This document shows, in pieces, positions 27,417 through 36,191 of a stretch of DNA of 64,000 nt. This stretch comes from Chitinophagaceae bacterium UBA7600 (GTDB taxonomy: Bacteria > Bacteroidota > Bacteroidia > Chitinophagales > Chitinophagaceae). Numbering within the stretch: position 1 is the stretch's first letter; the number at the start of each line of letters is the position of its first letter. The notes below the pieces were generated by a model. That model saw only the letters and a list, made by a program, of their open reading frames with translations, was not told the origin of the DNA and made no database searches. The stretch spans positions 1 to 64,000 of the forward strand of contig DLKC01000093.1 of the NCBI GenBank assembly GCA_002478885.1, given 5' to 3'. Made by a program: the position numbers and the translations under genes.

Positions 27417-28607
27417 ATGAGCGAAATTTTTTCAAGGAGGCTGGCGCAGGCTGAAAAAAATTACCTGCAGATCACCGGCCGCTCCAACGTGGCTGTTGAA
27501 AACAGCAATGGCATTTACCAGCGTTATAAATATCCCGTACTTACAGCACAGCACACGCCAGTGTTCTGGCGTTACGACCTTGACCCGCAAACCAATCCTT
27601 ATTTTATTGAGCGGTTTGGTATTAATGCCGTATTCAATGCCGGTGCTATAAAATACAATGGCAAATATTTGCTGGTGGCTCGTGTGGAAGGGCTTGACAG
27701 AAAATCCTTTTTTGCTGTAGCCGAGAGTCCAAATGGCATAGACAATTTTACTTTTTGGGATTACCCGCTGCTTATGCCTGAGACAGAAGTTCCCGACACT
27801 AATGTATACGATATGCGCCTGGTTAAGCATGAAGATGGCTGGATTTATGGTTTGTTTTGCACCGAACGGCGCGACCCTAACGCGGCAGATTCAGACCAGT
27901 CAGCTGCCATCGCGCAATGCGGTATTGCCCGCACAAAAGATCTTGTTGAATGGGACAGACTACCCGACCTCAAAACACCATCGGCACAGCAACGCAACGT
28001 GGTGTTGCATCCGGAATTTGTAAATGGCAAGTACGCTTTTTACACAAGGCCGCAGGATAGTTTTATCGATGCGGGCGAAGGTGGGGGCATCGGTTTTGGC
28101 CTGGCAGAAGATATTACCAACGCCGTTATTAATGAAGAATCAATCGTTGACAGAAGAATCTATCATACAATATATGAGCTAAAAAATGGTGCAGGTGCAC
28201 AACCCATCAAAACTGCATATGGCTGGCTACACCAGGCCCATGGCGTGCGCAACACCGCAGCCGGACTGCGTTACACCATCTATGTATATATGACCGACCT
28301 GCACGATCTTACCAAAGTAATTTACAAGCCCGCTGGCTACCTTATCGCGCCACAGGGCGAAGAATATGTAGGTGACGTATCCAATGTAGCATTCAGCAAT
28401 GGCTGGATACTCGACGACGATGGCGAAACACTTTTCATCTATTATGCATCGTCAGACACCCGCATGCATGTGGCTACCACAACCATCGCGCAAATGCTCG
28501 ATTATGTTATGAATAATCCACCCGATGGTTTACGGTCGTCCACATCTGTTAATACATTGGTCGGGATCATCAAAAAAAACAAGGCTTACCAGGAAGCAGT
28601 ATTGTAG
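27417..28607 (+). CDS. GH130 4-O-beta-D-mannosyl-D-glucose phosphorylase
   Basis: A 396-residue cytosolic phosphorylase that splits mannosyl-glucose with phosphate into alpha-mannose 1-phosphate and glucose. The five-bladed propeller signatures are [24 protein letters not shown], the catalytic Asp132 in [23 protein letters not shown] and a late [15 protein letters not shown]. Length and motifs fit subgroup GH130_1, including the B. fragilis enzyme. The adjacent 2-epimerase gene supplies its substrate from mannobiose, which makes this assignment strong. Confidence 0.92.
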   Translation: MSEIFSRRLAQAEKNYLQITGRSNVAVENSNGIYQRYKYPVLTAQHTPVFWRYDLDPQTNPYFIERFGINAVFNAGAIKYNGKYLLVARVEGLDRKSFFAVAESPNGIDNFTFWDYPLLMPETEVPDTNVYDMRLVKHEDGWIYGLFCTERRDPNAADSDQSAAIAQCGIARTKDLVEWDRLPDLKTPSAQQRNVVLHPEFVNGKYAFYTRPQDSFIDAGEGGGIGFGLAEDITNAVINEESIVDRRIYHTIYELKNGAGAQPIKTAYGWLHQAHGVRNTAAGLRYTIYVYMTDLHDLTKVIYKPAGYLIAPQGEEYVGDVSNVAFSNGWILDDDGETLFIYYASSDTRMHVATTTIAQMLDYVMNNPPDGLRSSTSVNTLVGIIKKNKAYQEAVL

Positions 28608-28672
28608 ATTTTTGGGCCCGGCTGGTCAGCAAATGAACAGCCTGGTTGCGTCGCACACTTGTACTTTGTGAT
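28608..28672 (+). repeat. Dispersed intergenic repeat, A arm, forward
   Basis: Begins directly after the GH130 stop with ATTTTTGGGCCCGGC, core TTGCGTCGCAC at 28646-28656, then ACTTGTAC. It lies inside the probable GH130-epimerase transcription unit. Confidence 0.9.
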
Positions 28673-28693
28673 TCGCTGTTCAGCACAATTATT

Positions 28694-29920
28694 ATGTTTT
28701 TTATGCTTCAATCGCTGCAAATATTTCAACAGGAGCTACAGCAAGAACTCAACAACATTCTTGAATACTGGATGCGGCATACGCCGGACTTGGAGAATGG
28801 CGGCTTTTATGGCAGCGTGAACAACAATAACCAGCCTTCCGGCACAGCGCCGAAGGCTGTGGTACTGCATGCGCGTATACTCTGGACCTTTTCTGCTGCT
28901 TACCGGCGATCTGGCAATAAGGCATACCTGGCTATTGCGGAACACGCATTTGATTACATCGGCCGAAAATTTAACGACCCGGAATATGCCGGTGTTTATT
29001 GGAGTGTTGATGCAAGCGGCAAAATGCTCGATGGCCGAAAGCAGGTGTATGGGTTAGCATTTTGTATTTACGGCTCAAGTGAATACGCCGCCGCAACAGA
29101 TGATAAAACTGCATTAGACTATGCTATTCATCTGTATAATCTTATAGAAAAGTATAGCTACGACCGGGTGAACAATGGTTATATTGAAGCGTTCTCCCGT
29201 ACGTGGCAGCCGGTTGATGATCTAAGATTAAGCACGAAAGATGCCAACGAAAAAAAGACTATGAATACGCACCTGCATATTATAGAGGCGTATGCAGCAT
29301 TATATAAAGTGTGGCCCAACGAAAACCTGCAACAAAAAATAGAAAACCTGCTGGCGGTAATTGACCAGTATTTCATCAACCATAAAACCTACCACCTGCG
29401 TTTATTCTTTGATGAGCGATGGAGCGAACGCGTTGATGTTATTTCCTATGGCCACGATATTGAAGCAGGCTGGCTCTTACAACAATGTGCAGAGATTATT
29501 GGCAAAAAAAAATGGATCGAAAAATACAGGCAGTATGCCGTTAAACTTACAAACGCTGCAATGAGCGGCATCGATAAAGATGGCGGCCTTTGGTATGAAT
29601 ACGAACAGAAAAGCAAACATCTCATTAAGGAAAAGCATTGGTGGCCGCAGGCAGAAGCAATGGTCGGTTTCTATAATACCTACCAGGTTACCAATGACGA
29701 ATCTTATTTGCAACTCGCCATCAATAGCTGGAATTTCATAAAGAGGTATTTGCTCGATAAAACAAACGGAGAATGGTTTTGGGGCATAAATGAAGATTAC
29801 AATATAATGCAGGGGCAAGATAAAGCCGGTTTCTGGAAATGCCCTTATCACAATGCGCGTGCTTGCATGGAAGTGATTGCAAGAATTGAATGGATAAACA
29901 ATGAAAATGAGCAGGATTAA
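28694..29920 (+). CDS. Cellobiose 2-epimerase-type enzyme (AGE family), probable mannobiose 2-epimerase
   Basis: A 408-residue (alpha/alpha)6 barrel of the N-acylglucosamine/cellobiose 2-epimerase family. Motifs include LENGGFYGSVNNNNQP, KAVVLHARILWTFSAAY, NTHLHIIEAYAALYKVWP, DVISYGHDIEAGWLLQQCAEI and KEKHWWPQAEAMVGFYNTYQ, which hold the conserved His and Trp residues. It epimerises the reducing-end mannose of mannobiose to glucose, feeding the GH130 phosphorylase. ATG 28694 was chosen because earlier in-frame codons run into the repeat; ATG 28703 is possible. No signal peptide, so cytosolic. It overlaps the next gene by 20 nt. Confidence 0.9.
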   Translation: MFFMLQSLQIFQQELQQELNNILEYWMRHTPDLENGGFYGSVNNNNQPSGTAPKAVVLHARILWTFSAAYRRSGNKAYLAIAEHAFDYIGRKFNDPEYAGVYWSVDASGKMLDGRKQVYGLAFCIYGSSEYAAATDDKTALDYAIHLYNLIEKYSYDRVNNGYIEAFSRTWQPVDDLRLSTKDANEKKTMNTHLHIIEAYAALYKVWPNENLQQKIENLLAVIDQYFINHKTYHLRLFFDERWSERVDVISYGHDIEAGWLLQQCAEIIGKKKWIEKYRQYAVKLTNAAMSGIDKDGGLWYEYEQKSKHLIKEKHWWPQAEAMVGFYNTYQVTNDESYLQLAINSWNFIKRYLLDKTNGEWFWGINEDYNIMQGQDKAGFWKCPYHNARACMEVIARIEWINNENEQD

Positions 29921-30548
29921 ATATTGCAAAAGTATTGCCATCATTTTACTGGCAGTCATTGCACTACGGTCTGATGCGCAGAATAGAATTGTTGTGTTTG
30001 ATTTTGAAAAGCCGTTACCGCTGGGCGAATGGTGGGTGGATAATAGTGGCGTGAAACTATCTCAATGTGGCGCTGGTGAATGTGAGCAATTACCTGGTTC
30101 GGAAAAGTGTTTCAGGGTTGAGTGGCATCATTCTTCAATGTCCAGTCCTTATATATGGTTGACAGATATAAAGGTTGACACTTTTGGCAATCATGCAACG
30201 CAGCAACTGTGGGATCGTTTTAAAGACAATACATGGCTGTCATTCCAGGTGAATACGGCAAGTGCAGATTCTTTTTACCTGCAGTTCGTTGTTTTTACAA
30301 AAGATGAAAAAAATAAATGGGGTTCCAGGGAAATGATCGGCATTAAGTGCAGTGAATGGAAAAAGATAAAAGTAAAACTGAGCGATCTCGTTTATGATAA
30401 ATGGGGTAAAGGAAATATTGCAAAACCTGATTTTAAAAGCATTGTTCCTGCAAGAATTGAAATAGGCATTCGTGCGCCATATGCAAGTGATAGAGGCAGA
30501 AATGATGTAAGGATAGATGACATTGCGCTTAGCAACTATGAGCCATGA
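29901..30548 (+). CDS. Small secreted CBM-like beta-sandwich protein
   Basis: A 215-residue protein with a signal peptide (MKMSRIKYCKSIAIILLAVIALRSDA-Q) and one all-beta domain, of the jelly-roll type seen in carbohydrate-binding modules (VVFDFEKPLPLGEWWVDNSG at the start, RNDVRIDDIALSNYE at the end). I do not recognise the exact family. There is no catalytic domain. The start overlaps the epimerase gene by 20 nt, tying it to the mannan operon, so a role in binding mannan or oligosaccharides is likely but inferred. ATG 29907 is an alternative start. Confidence 0.7.
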   Translation: MKMSRIKYCKSIAIILLAVIALRSDAQNRIVVFDFEKPLPLGEWWVDNSGVKLSQCGAGECEQLPGSEKCFRVEWHHSSMSSPYIWLTDIKVDTFGNHATQQLWDRFKDNTWLSFQVNTASADSFYLQFVVFTKDEKNKWGSREMIGIKCSEWKKIKVKLSDLVYDKWGKGNIAKPDFKSIVPARIEIGIRAPYASDRGRNDVRIDDIALSNYEP

Positions 30549-30565
30549 TTTTTTTGTTCAATGAT

Positions 30566-30633
30566 GCACAGGCGTACAAGGGTGCGACGCAAGTAAAGAA
30601 GCTTTAACTGCCAAAGCTGTCTCCAAAAAATTT
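30566..30633 (-). repeat. Dispersed intergenic repeat, A arm, reverse
   Basis: GTACAAGGGTGCGACGCAA with core 30582-30592; the outer end has drifted (GCTGTCTCCAAAAAATTT). It lies between two small secreted-protein genes of the mannan operon. Confidence 0.85.
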
Positions 30634-30646
30634 AAAATAAAAACAA

Positions 30647-31318
30647 ATGATCAACAATTATTATCGCAGTGTTGTGGTATGTATTGTGCTTTTGCAGTAT
30701 CAGTCGGCACTTGCACAAATTCCGCCTGATTATAAGGGCAAGCCATTTCGCGATTCTGTGTATGCCCGTGGTGCACAAATGATTCCCGGTCGTGTTGAAC
30801 TCGCATTGTATGATCTTGGTGGGGAAGGCGTTGCATACCACGATGTAACAGCTGAGAATGAGGGCGCCAAATTAAATCATACGCAGGGTCATTGGAGGCC
30901 AGGTGTTCCGGAATATATTGCCTTCTTCCGCGAGAACGAAGCGGTGGATATTTCTTATACCAAAGACTGGGCTGATTTTAATCATCCCAACAAAGTAGAC
31001 CCGGCGGTGAATCAGTTATATATTGGTTGGGAATCTGACAGTGAGTGGACTAATTATACCGTGTATGTAAACAAGCCCGGAAAATACCGGATTATTACGG
31101 TTTATGGCTACCAGGATAATCACAGCGAGTTATGGTTGAACGGAAAGAAAGCCACAACACTGTTGTTGCCAGAGAATACAGGAAACTGGCATTACTGGAC
31201 CCAGGCAACTGTTGGTGAAATTACTTTTCCTGTTGCAGGTTTAAACCTTCTGACACTGAAATACAACAAGGGCAGTAATCTCGCCTATCTTGATTTTCTG
31301 CTTACTGAACCACGATAG
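30647..31318 (+). CDS. Secreted CBM6/CBM35-like carbohydrate-binding protein
   Basis: A 223-residue protein with a signal peptide (about 1-23, ending ALA-Q). The mature part looks like one CBM6/CBM35-type beta-sandwich: ALYDLGGEGVAYHDVTAENEG, RENEAVDISYTKDWADF, then WTNYTVYVNKPGKYRIITVYGY and LNLLTLKYNKGSNLAYLDFLL. Such modules bind mannan, uronates or galactose and are normally fused to enzymes; here the module stands alone. It lies 17 nt before a GH5-like mannanase and probably binds the same substrate. Confidence 0.78.
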   Translation: MINNYYRSVVVCIVLLQYQSALAQIPPDYKGKPFRDSVYARGAQMIPGRVELALYDLGGEGVAYHDVTAENEGAKLNHTQGHWRPGVPEYIAFFRENEAVDISYTKDWADFNHPNKVDPAVNQLYIGWESDSEWTNYTVYVNKPGKYRIITVYGYQDNHSELWLNGKKATTLLLPENTGNWHYWTQATVGEITFPVAGLNLLTLKYNKGSNLAYLDFLLTEPR

Positions 31319-31335
31319 TAAATGTACCTGATGCC

Positions 31336-32832
31336 ATGAGAAAACAAATGCTTGTAATGCTTTTTACCGGGATATTCTTCCAGGTAATGGTAAATGCTCA
31401 GACCAATAATAACTGGCCGATTGTTAAGAGGAAAGGCGATCAGCTAATGGAGGGGGATAAACCGTTTTGTTTTTTTGGATTGGCCGCACCAAATATTCAG
31501 CAAAACGAATCGCAAATAAGAGCAGACAGAACAAATCGTTTTCCGGATGAGTTCGAGATAAGGGATATTCTTGGCGGTATTCAAAGAACAGGCGGACGAG
31601 CGACCAGAACGTTTGCTCTATCTGTGTATTCTCCAAAGGATAATGGCATGCCAGTTTATATAAGTGCTTACAGAACTTACAATGAAGGGGCATTCAGGTG
31701 TCTCGACCTGATTATTGCCTTATGCCACGAATATGATGTGCGCATTATTTTGCCTTTCATTGCGTCACAGTCTTTTGGTGGTATAAGAGGGGTGGATGAA
31801 TTTGCAGCGTTATCGGGGAAACCAGGAAGCGCTTTCTGGACGGATGATACAGTAAAGAATGATTTTAAACACCTGCTGGGTTTTATTCTAAACAGGCGGA
31901 ATACGGTAAACGGCATACTCTACAAAGATGATCCCGCTATACTTGCCTGGCAACTAGGTAATGAATTTGGCAGCTATGCCGGAGACAGAAAACTTGATTA
32001 TACCGAATGGTCGCCACGCATTTTGGCATGGAGTAAGGAAATGGCGGCTTATATAAAACAGCTGGATTCGAATCACCTTGTAATGGAAGCAGGTGGTGTT
32101 GACAGGAATGCTTTATTGGAAGATCCCAATATCGATATCATCAGTGACCATTTATACGAATACTGGAACAGAATGGGTGGCCAGCCCTGGCAACTGGCAC
32201 CAATAGCAAAAGCATCAAAAGATCAGACCAGGGGTAGGAAGCCACTGGTGGTTGATGAGTTCGGATTAGGCAGTACTGATAATCTTCGCTCGTTGATGGA
32301 AACAATAAGAACAGAGGATATCAGTGGCGGTTTATTGTGGAGTATACGCAGCCACAGAAGGGATGGCGGCTGGTATTACCATAATGAAGGAGGCACACCG
32401 GTTAATTCTTTTCATGTTCCCGGTTTTGCTGTGGGTGCAGCCTATGAAGAAACAAGGCTGCTTGACTTGTTAAAAAGTGAAGCATACGGGATAGGAGGAA
32501 TCGCCGCAAAACCTGTTTCTAAACCTTCACCAGAACCGGTATTGATGAGGCATGCAGATGGCTTCACCTGGCGGGGATCAACCGGTGCAGCATCTTACAC
32601 AATAGAGAGGTCAGAAACACGAAACGGACCTTTTAAAGTAATTGCTGTAGGCCTGCAGGATGCTATTGTCGCCGATGTGGCTTCATTTGAATCTTCAGAC
32701 AAAGCTGCGGAACCATTGGTATTGTATTATGATGAATCTGCAGTGAAAGGGCAAACATACTTCTACAGGATAAAGGCAATTAACCTGGCGGGTGAATCAC
32801 CTTATTCACCTGTTTTACAGGTAACCAACTGA
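31336..32832 (+). CDS. Secreted GH5-like beta-mannanase with C-terminal FnIII-like domain
   Basis: A 498-residue protein with a signal peptide (1-21, ending VNA-Q). The clan GH-A TIM barrel has its acid/base in ILAWQLGNEFGS (Glu210) and its nucleophile in LVVDEFGLGS (Glu308), a spacing and context like GH5_7 mannanases. Residues ~400-498 form a fibronectin type III-like domain (GFTWRGSTGAASYTIERSETRNGPF ... YFYRIKAINLAGESPYSPVLQV). With GH26 it would depolymerise mannan outside the cytosol. The GH5 subfamily is inferred. Confidence 0.83.
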   Translation: MRKQMLVMLFTGIFFQVMVNAQTNNNWPIVKRKGDQLMEGDKPFCFFGLAAPNIQQNESQIRADRTNRFPDEFEIRDILGGIQRTGGRATRTFALSVYSPKDNGMPVYISAYRTYNEGAFRCLDLIIALCHEYDVRIILPFIASQSFGGIRGVDEFAALSGKPGSAFWTDDTVKNDFKHLLGFILNRRNTVNGILYKDDPAILAWQLGNEFGSYAGDRKLDYTEWSPRILAWSKEMAAYIKQLDSNHLVMEAGGVDRNALLEDPNIDIISDHLYEYWNRMGGQPWQLAPIAKASKDQTRGRKPLVVDEFGLGSTDNLRSLMETIRTEDISGGLLWSIRSHRRDGGWYYHNEGGTPVNSFHVPGFAVGAAYEETRLLDLLKSEAYGIGGIAAKPVSKPSPEPVLMRHADGFTWRGSTGAASYTIERSETRNGPFKVIAVGLQDAIVADVASFESSDKAAEPLVLYYDESAVKGQTYFYRIKAINLAGESPYSPVLQVTN

Positions 32833-32912
32833 TGCTTTTTTGTTTCCTTAAAACAGCCGCATTTTGTGCCCATGGATAAAGTTTTGTAAGTTCATCTATT
32901 AAACTCGGCCAT

Positions 32913-34580
32913 ATGAACAGACGCCACTTCCTTCGTTTAACCGGAAGCTCCTTTGGAGGACTTCTGTTTTCACAGGGCTCTTTCGCTTTTGGTATTTCGA
33001 ACGATTCGATCGTGTTGCCATCAAAAATTGCTGTACTTACCAATGATGGAACACACTTTTTAAAACGTGCCTACAAACAGGCATGGACATACCAGGACAT
33101 TACGGTAGACCTTCACTATAAAAATGATGCATTAAGTGTGCTGGTGCAATCGCCTTCAGAGGCTTTGCTGAATGTGCAGCTTTATTGGAATTACCCGGTA
33201 TCCATAAATGCTACTGTACTGGGCGACCATTGGGAGCGAACTTATGGGGATGTTTCTTTTGCGGCTATTGAAGCCAAAAGAAAAATGCCCTGGTACTTTA
33301 TTCAGCACGATGACAATGGTGTTTTTTGTTTTGGCGTGAAAACCGGCTGTAACAGCATTTGCCACTGGCAGGTTGGAGAGGGAACCATGCAGTTGACGAT
33401 GGATACACGCAATGGCGGCAGCGGTGTTTTGCCTGGGCATAACTTATTGCATACAGCAGATGTCATCACAACAAAAAATACAGGCGACGAAAATGTCTTC
33501 GAAACGGCCCGGCGGTTTTGTACTATGATGTGCACGAAACCGCGACTGCCTAAGCGGCCGGTTTATGGCATCAACGACTGGTACTTTGCCTATGGCAACA
33601 GTTCTTACGACCTGATAGTGCAACATACGTCGATGATGGCTGACCTGGCTACAGATACAGCCAACCGCCCTTTCTCTCTTGTTGATGCGGGCTGGGCAAA
33701 ATACTCACCACTCCTTCCCGGCGATTGTTGCTGGCAGGAAGATTTTTCCACGCCCAACGATAAGTTTAAAGACATGATTAAACTGGCAGAGGAGATAAAG
33801 CGGCTTGGTATGCGACCCGGTTTATGGATGCGACCTCTTTGCGGCGCACACGATGATGGAAAGAATGTATTGCTTCCTTCTATTCCCGGCCGCGACAATC
33901 CACGCTACCCGGTACTCGACCCAACGATCGCGGAAAATATGGAGCGCATCCGTTACAATATTTCCAGTTACGACGCCTGGGGTTACGAAATGGTAAAGCA
34001 CGATTTCAGCACTTACGACCTGTTAGGCAAGTGGGGCTTTCAAATGACGGAGAATATTACAACGAATGGCTGGCATTTCAACGACCGCAGCAAGACCAAT
34101 GCACAAATCATTCTCGACCTTTACCTGGCCATACGCAATGAAGGCCGCAACATGTACCTTATTGGATGTAATACGGTGAGCCATTTGTCGGCAGGCATTT
34201 TCGAACTCAACCGCATTGGTGACGATACCAGTGGCAAAGAGTGGGAGCGAACGAGAAAAATGGGCGTTAACACCCTTGGCTTCCGCATGGTGCAGCATAA
34301 TAATTTTTACGCTGCCGATGGCGATTGCGTGGGCCTGACCACTGCCATTCCATGGAATAAAAACAAACAATGGATGCATTTACTGGCGCAAAGCAGTACA
34401 CCTCTGTTCATTTCCGCCCAACCCGATGCACTTGGTGAGGAGCAGCGCAGTTTCATTAAACAATGTTTCAGCGAGGCAGCAAAAGAACAGCCTGTTGCCG
34501 AGCCGCTCGACTGGCTTACGAACCCGTTTCCCTCAAAATGGAAGCTCGATGGAAGTGTTGAAACGTTTGACTGGAATTAG
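32913..34580 (+). CDS. Clan GH-D alpha-galactosidase-like protein (GH36/GH27-like) with Tat-like signal
   Basis: A 555-residue protein. The N-terminus MNRRHFLRLTGSSFGGLLFSQGSFA resembles a twin-arginine signal, unlike the Sec signals of its neighbours. An N-terminal beta domain (~35-205) precedes a TIM barrel with YGINDWYFAYG, RPGLWMRPLC, the nucleophile candidate in MVKHDFSTYD (Asp364) and the acid/base candidate in LNRIGDDTSG (Asp438). The layout fits alpha-galactosidases that trim galactomannan. It is distant from the GH27 enzyme at 5996. Exact family and activity are inferred. Confidence 0.72.
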   Translation: MNRRHFLRLTGSSFGGLLFSQGSFAFGISNDSIVLPSKIAVLTNDGTHFLKRAYKQAWTYQDITVDLHYKNDALSVLVQSPSEALLNVQLYWNYPVSINATVLGDHWERTYGDVSFAAIEAKRKMPWYFIQHDDNGVFCFGVKTGCNSICHWQVGEGTMQLTMDTRNGGSGVLPGHNLLHTADVITTKNTGDENVFETARRFCTMMCTKPRLPKRPVYGINDWYFAYGNSSYDLIVQHTSMMADLATDTANRPFSLVDAGWAKYSPLLPGDCCWQEDFSTPNDKFKDMIKLAEEIKRLGMRPGLWMRPLCGAHDDGKNVLLPSIPGRDNPRYPVLDPTIAENMERIRYNISSYDAWGYEMVKHDFSTYDLLGKWGFQMTENITTNGWHFNDRSKTNAQIILDLYLAIRNEGRNMYLIGCNTVSHLSAGIFELNRIGDDTSGKEWERTRKMGVNTLGFRMVQHNNFYAADGDCVGLTTAIPWNKNKQWMHLLAQSSTPLFISAQPDALGEEQRSFIKQCFSEAAKEQPVAEPLDWLTNPFPSKWKLDGSVETFDWN

Positions 34581-34582
34581 TT

Positions 34583-34748
34583 TTATTTGAAACGCGCTGC
34601 AGTACAAATATCAGCTCCGTTGTGTCACTCACTTGTGCGTTCGGTCCAGTGTTCAGCAAACCCGCACGTATCGTCGATGCCTGTACTGCGGTACAAGAGA
34701 GTGACACAACGAAGCTGCCACGACGCAGTACAGCCGGTTCCATAAAAA
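34583..34748. repeat. Inverted pair of intergenic repeats (B forward, B reverse)
   Basis: B cores TTGTGTCACTC at 34620-34630 and GAGTGACACAA at 34699-34709, the only pair with two B arms. Inner spacing is 68 nt, the shortest of the pairs. It sits between convergent genes. Confidence 0.85.
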
Positions 34749-34773
34749 AAAGCCGGCAAAAAAAGCCGGCTTT
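34749..34773. terminator. Intrinsic terminator of susCD
   Basis: AAAGCCGGC (34749-34757) pairs perfectly with 34765-34773 around a 7-A loop. On the minus strand the hairpin is followed by a run of seven or more T, so it ends susCD transcription; on the + strand the T run is short. Confidence 0.8.
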
Positions 34774-34795
34774 ATCATATGAGTGCTTATGCAAT

Positions 34796-36163
34796 TTAGT
34801 ATCCAGGATTTTGTGCGAGGTTTTTATTCACATCGATCTCCCGCTGGGGAATTGGAAAGACTAATTTCGGGTCGTCGAAGCTAAAACCGTCGATATCCAT
34901 TTGTAGTCTTTTCAATGTCAGCATACGATCGCCCTCAAAACCAAGTTCTCGTAAACGCTCGTCTACAAAATCCTGTACTGTGGGCTCATCGATTGGCGTT
35001 GTGCCGGCTCTTGATCTTACGATATTGATGTCGTCTGCAGGGCTAGCATCGCCGACCTGCTCTCCCGAATGAAGATTGGCTTCGCCTCTTGTAAGGTACA
35101 TTTCTGCAAGCCTTGCAACAGGAATGGTCTTGTAGAAGTCTTCCCATTTGCGGGTATAATAGCCGGAAAAGCCACCGATGCTAACGCCTTCGTAATAGTA
35201 ATACAGCCTTGCGTCATCGTCATTGAAAAAGCTGAAATAGTTCGCATTCATCTGGGCATCACCGCGACCAGTTGGCTGTGCCGCATAAAAGGTGGTGAGC
35301 CCGCCATTGGAAGTTCCGGAGTTGCTTTGCGATGTTTGTTGTATGCCAAAAATATCTTCCGATGAATTGCCTACATTATTAAAACATTTGTCGAAAGAGG
35401 AGACGAGTGAAAGGCCACTATTGTTTATCACATCATCGGCCATTTGTGCAGCCCCGGTGTAATTGCCCATGTTCATATAAACCCGTGCGAGGAAAGCTTC
35501 TGCAGCATATTTGCCCGCCCGAAAATCTTCCGGTGCATCGGGCAGGCTTTGTGCAGCTTCGGTAAGATCGCTGATTACCTGTTGATAGACGGCTTCCACT
35601 GTGGCTCTTGCAGGATTGTCTTTCGATGCATCATAAGCATACACCGGAGCGGTGATTATCGGCACACCTGGTTGCGAACCTGCATTGCCGTTAGAATAAG
35701 GCTGCGCGTAGTAGTTTACCAGTTCGAACAGTGCAACGCCCCTCATAAATTTAGCCTCGCCGGCTATAGCGTCTTTTTCATCGTCACCTAAAAGGTTGAT
35801 CTTGTCCAGCACAGTATTCACCGTGTTGATAAGCGTGTAGCTGTTGGCCCACATTGTTTGGGCAACACCATTATTCGCGACCATTGTTTTGTTTTGTACA
35901 TCGCGGTATTCCGTGAATGTGCCCACGAAGTCTACCTGTGATTCCGATGCGATAAGGTCACCCATGAGTAGGTATTGCTCCCCAAATGCACTCGCACTCT
36001 GCATAAGTTTATAGCCGCCGAAAAGCAACGCTTTTACATCGCTTGCAGTTTTTATCTGGTCGGGCGTTATATTTTGCTGTGGCAGCACATCAAGCTTTTT
36101 GTCACAGGCAAACAAGGTTGCTGCAACCAACATGATGAACGATATATTTTTAAACTGTTTCAT
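34796..36163 (-). CDS. SusD-family outer-membrane glycan-binding lipoprotein
   Basis: A 455-residue SusD/RagB homologue. The lipobox LFAC gives Cys19 (MKQFKNISFIMLVAATLFAC), anchoring it to the outer surface. TPR-rich features include AKFMRGVALFELVNYYAQPY, AEAFLARVYMNMGNYTGAAQMADDVI and the typical C-terminus FPIPQREIDVNKNLAQNPGY. It caps the TonB-dependent channel encoded directly upstream (28-nt gap). The pair faces the mannan operon, which suggests manno-oligosaccharides as ligand; no sequence feature proves that. Confidence 0.94.
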   Translation of the reverse strand: MKQFKNISFIMLVAATLFACDKKLDVLPQQNITPDQIKTASDVKALLFGGYKLMQSASAFGEQYLLMGDLIASESQVDFVGTFTEYRDVQNKTMVANNGVAQTMWANSYTLINTVNTVLDKINLLGDDEKDAIAGEAKFMRGVALFELVNYYAQPYSNGNAGSQPGVPIITAPVYAYDASKDNPARATVEAVYQQVISDLTEAAQSLPDAPEDFRAGKYAAEAFLARVYMNMGNYTGAAQMADDVINNSGLSLVSSFDKCFNNVGNSSEDIFGIQQTSQSNSGTSNGGLTTFYAAQPTGRGDAQMNANYFSFFNDDDARLYYYYEGVSIGGFSGYYTRKWEDFYKTIPVARLAEMYLTRGEANLHSGEQVGDASPADDINIVRSRAGTTPIDEPTVQDFVDERLRELGFEGDRMLTLKRLQMDIDGFSFDDPKLVFPIPQREIDVNKNLAQNPGY

Positions 36164-36191
36164 TGCATTAATTTTTTGATCGTTGAATACA

